Of a DNA stretch of 64,000 nucleotides, positions 63,951 through 64,000 are shown piece by piece (the stretch's first letter is position 1; the number at the start of each line of letters is the position of its first letter). The position numbers were made by a program, and so were the translations under genes. The DNA comes from Motacilla alba alba (lineage: Eukaryota > Chordata > Aves > Passeriformes > Motacillidae): positions 62,001-126,000 of the forward strand of contig NC_052019.1 of NCBI RefSeq assembly GCF_015832195.1, in the 5' to 3' direction. Below the pieces are notes generated by a model. That model worked only from the letters and a program-made list of their open reading frames with translations, did not search any database and had not been told where the DNA came from.

Positions 63951-64000
63951 TCCCCAGTTTCTGAGCAAGGGCTCACAAATCTGATTTTTTCCCCCTTTTA

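Noticed and set aside
63351..64000. Leader exon of p150-Glued
   Set aside because: No sequence resembling the human leader was found; the stretch is CR1-derived.

Overview
This is vertebrate nuclear DNA, almost certainly avian and probably from a songbird. Reasons: conserved split genes with GT-AG introns, strongly GC-rich third codon positions, many CR1 LINE 3' ends (the standard avian retroposon, with characteristic tails around a 'ggtcccttccaacccaaaccattcc'-like end), and very GC-rich short introns filled with minisatellites, as on bird microchromosomes. There is no prokaryotic or plasmid content. Gene names come from recalling the human proteins; no search was run.

Three housekeeping genes occupy the window. 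(1) VPS16, + strand, 104-13297: 16 consecutive internal coding exons (1619 nt, open throughout). The 5' part lies left of the window and the last exon(s) fall in a 1000-N gap (13798-14797). (2) NOP56, - strand, 18093 down to 15206: ten coding exons from the start codon, 427 codons. The Lys-rich tail is in the same gap, so VPS16 and NOP56 converge tail to tail there. Two NOP56 introns carry C/D snoRNAs, SNORD110 and SNORD56. (3) DCTN1 (dynactin p150-Glued), - strand, 63350 down to the stop at 19001: 31 coding exons, 3804 nt, all frames joining cleanly. Only the first human-equivalent exon is missing (right of the window). DCTN1 ends (poly-A signal 18808-18813) about 0.7 kb upstream of the NOP56 start, so the two lie head to tail, separated by a GC-rich promoter with five CCAAT boxes and a CACGTG E-box.

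Most of the rest is intron. Most introns over about 500 bp hold a private minisatellite (unit about 15-215 bp, arrays 0.2-2.5 kb) or CR1 fragments. Several arrays include splice sites or exon ends: the end of VPS16 exon 12 occurs ten times (mostly as 42-nt in-frame pieces), the end of exon 11 five times, exon 8 is partly duplicated, and a DCTN1 donor is triplicated. Many long open frames in the window are by-products of these arrays and are not genes.

Other points of interest: two U12-type (minor spliceosome) introns in VPS16; a run of DCTN1 micro-exons (32, 21, 18, 21 and 15 nt); and an internal CpG island at about 47.1-48.1 kb. That island would start the p135 form of dynactin, using the last bases of the upstream intron as coding sequence (Met-Arg-Gln). 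I found no wholly new gene system. The most unusual feature is the repeated incorporation of exon ends and splice sites into intronic arrays.
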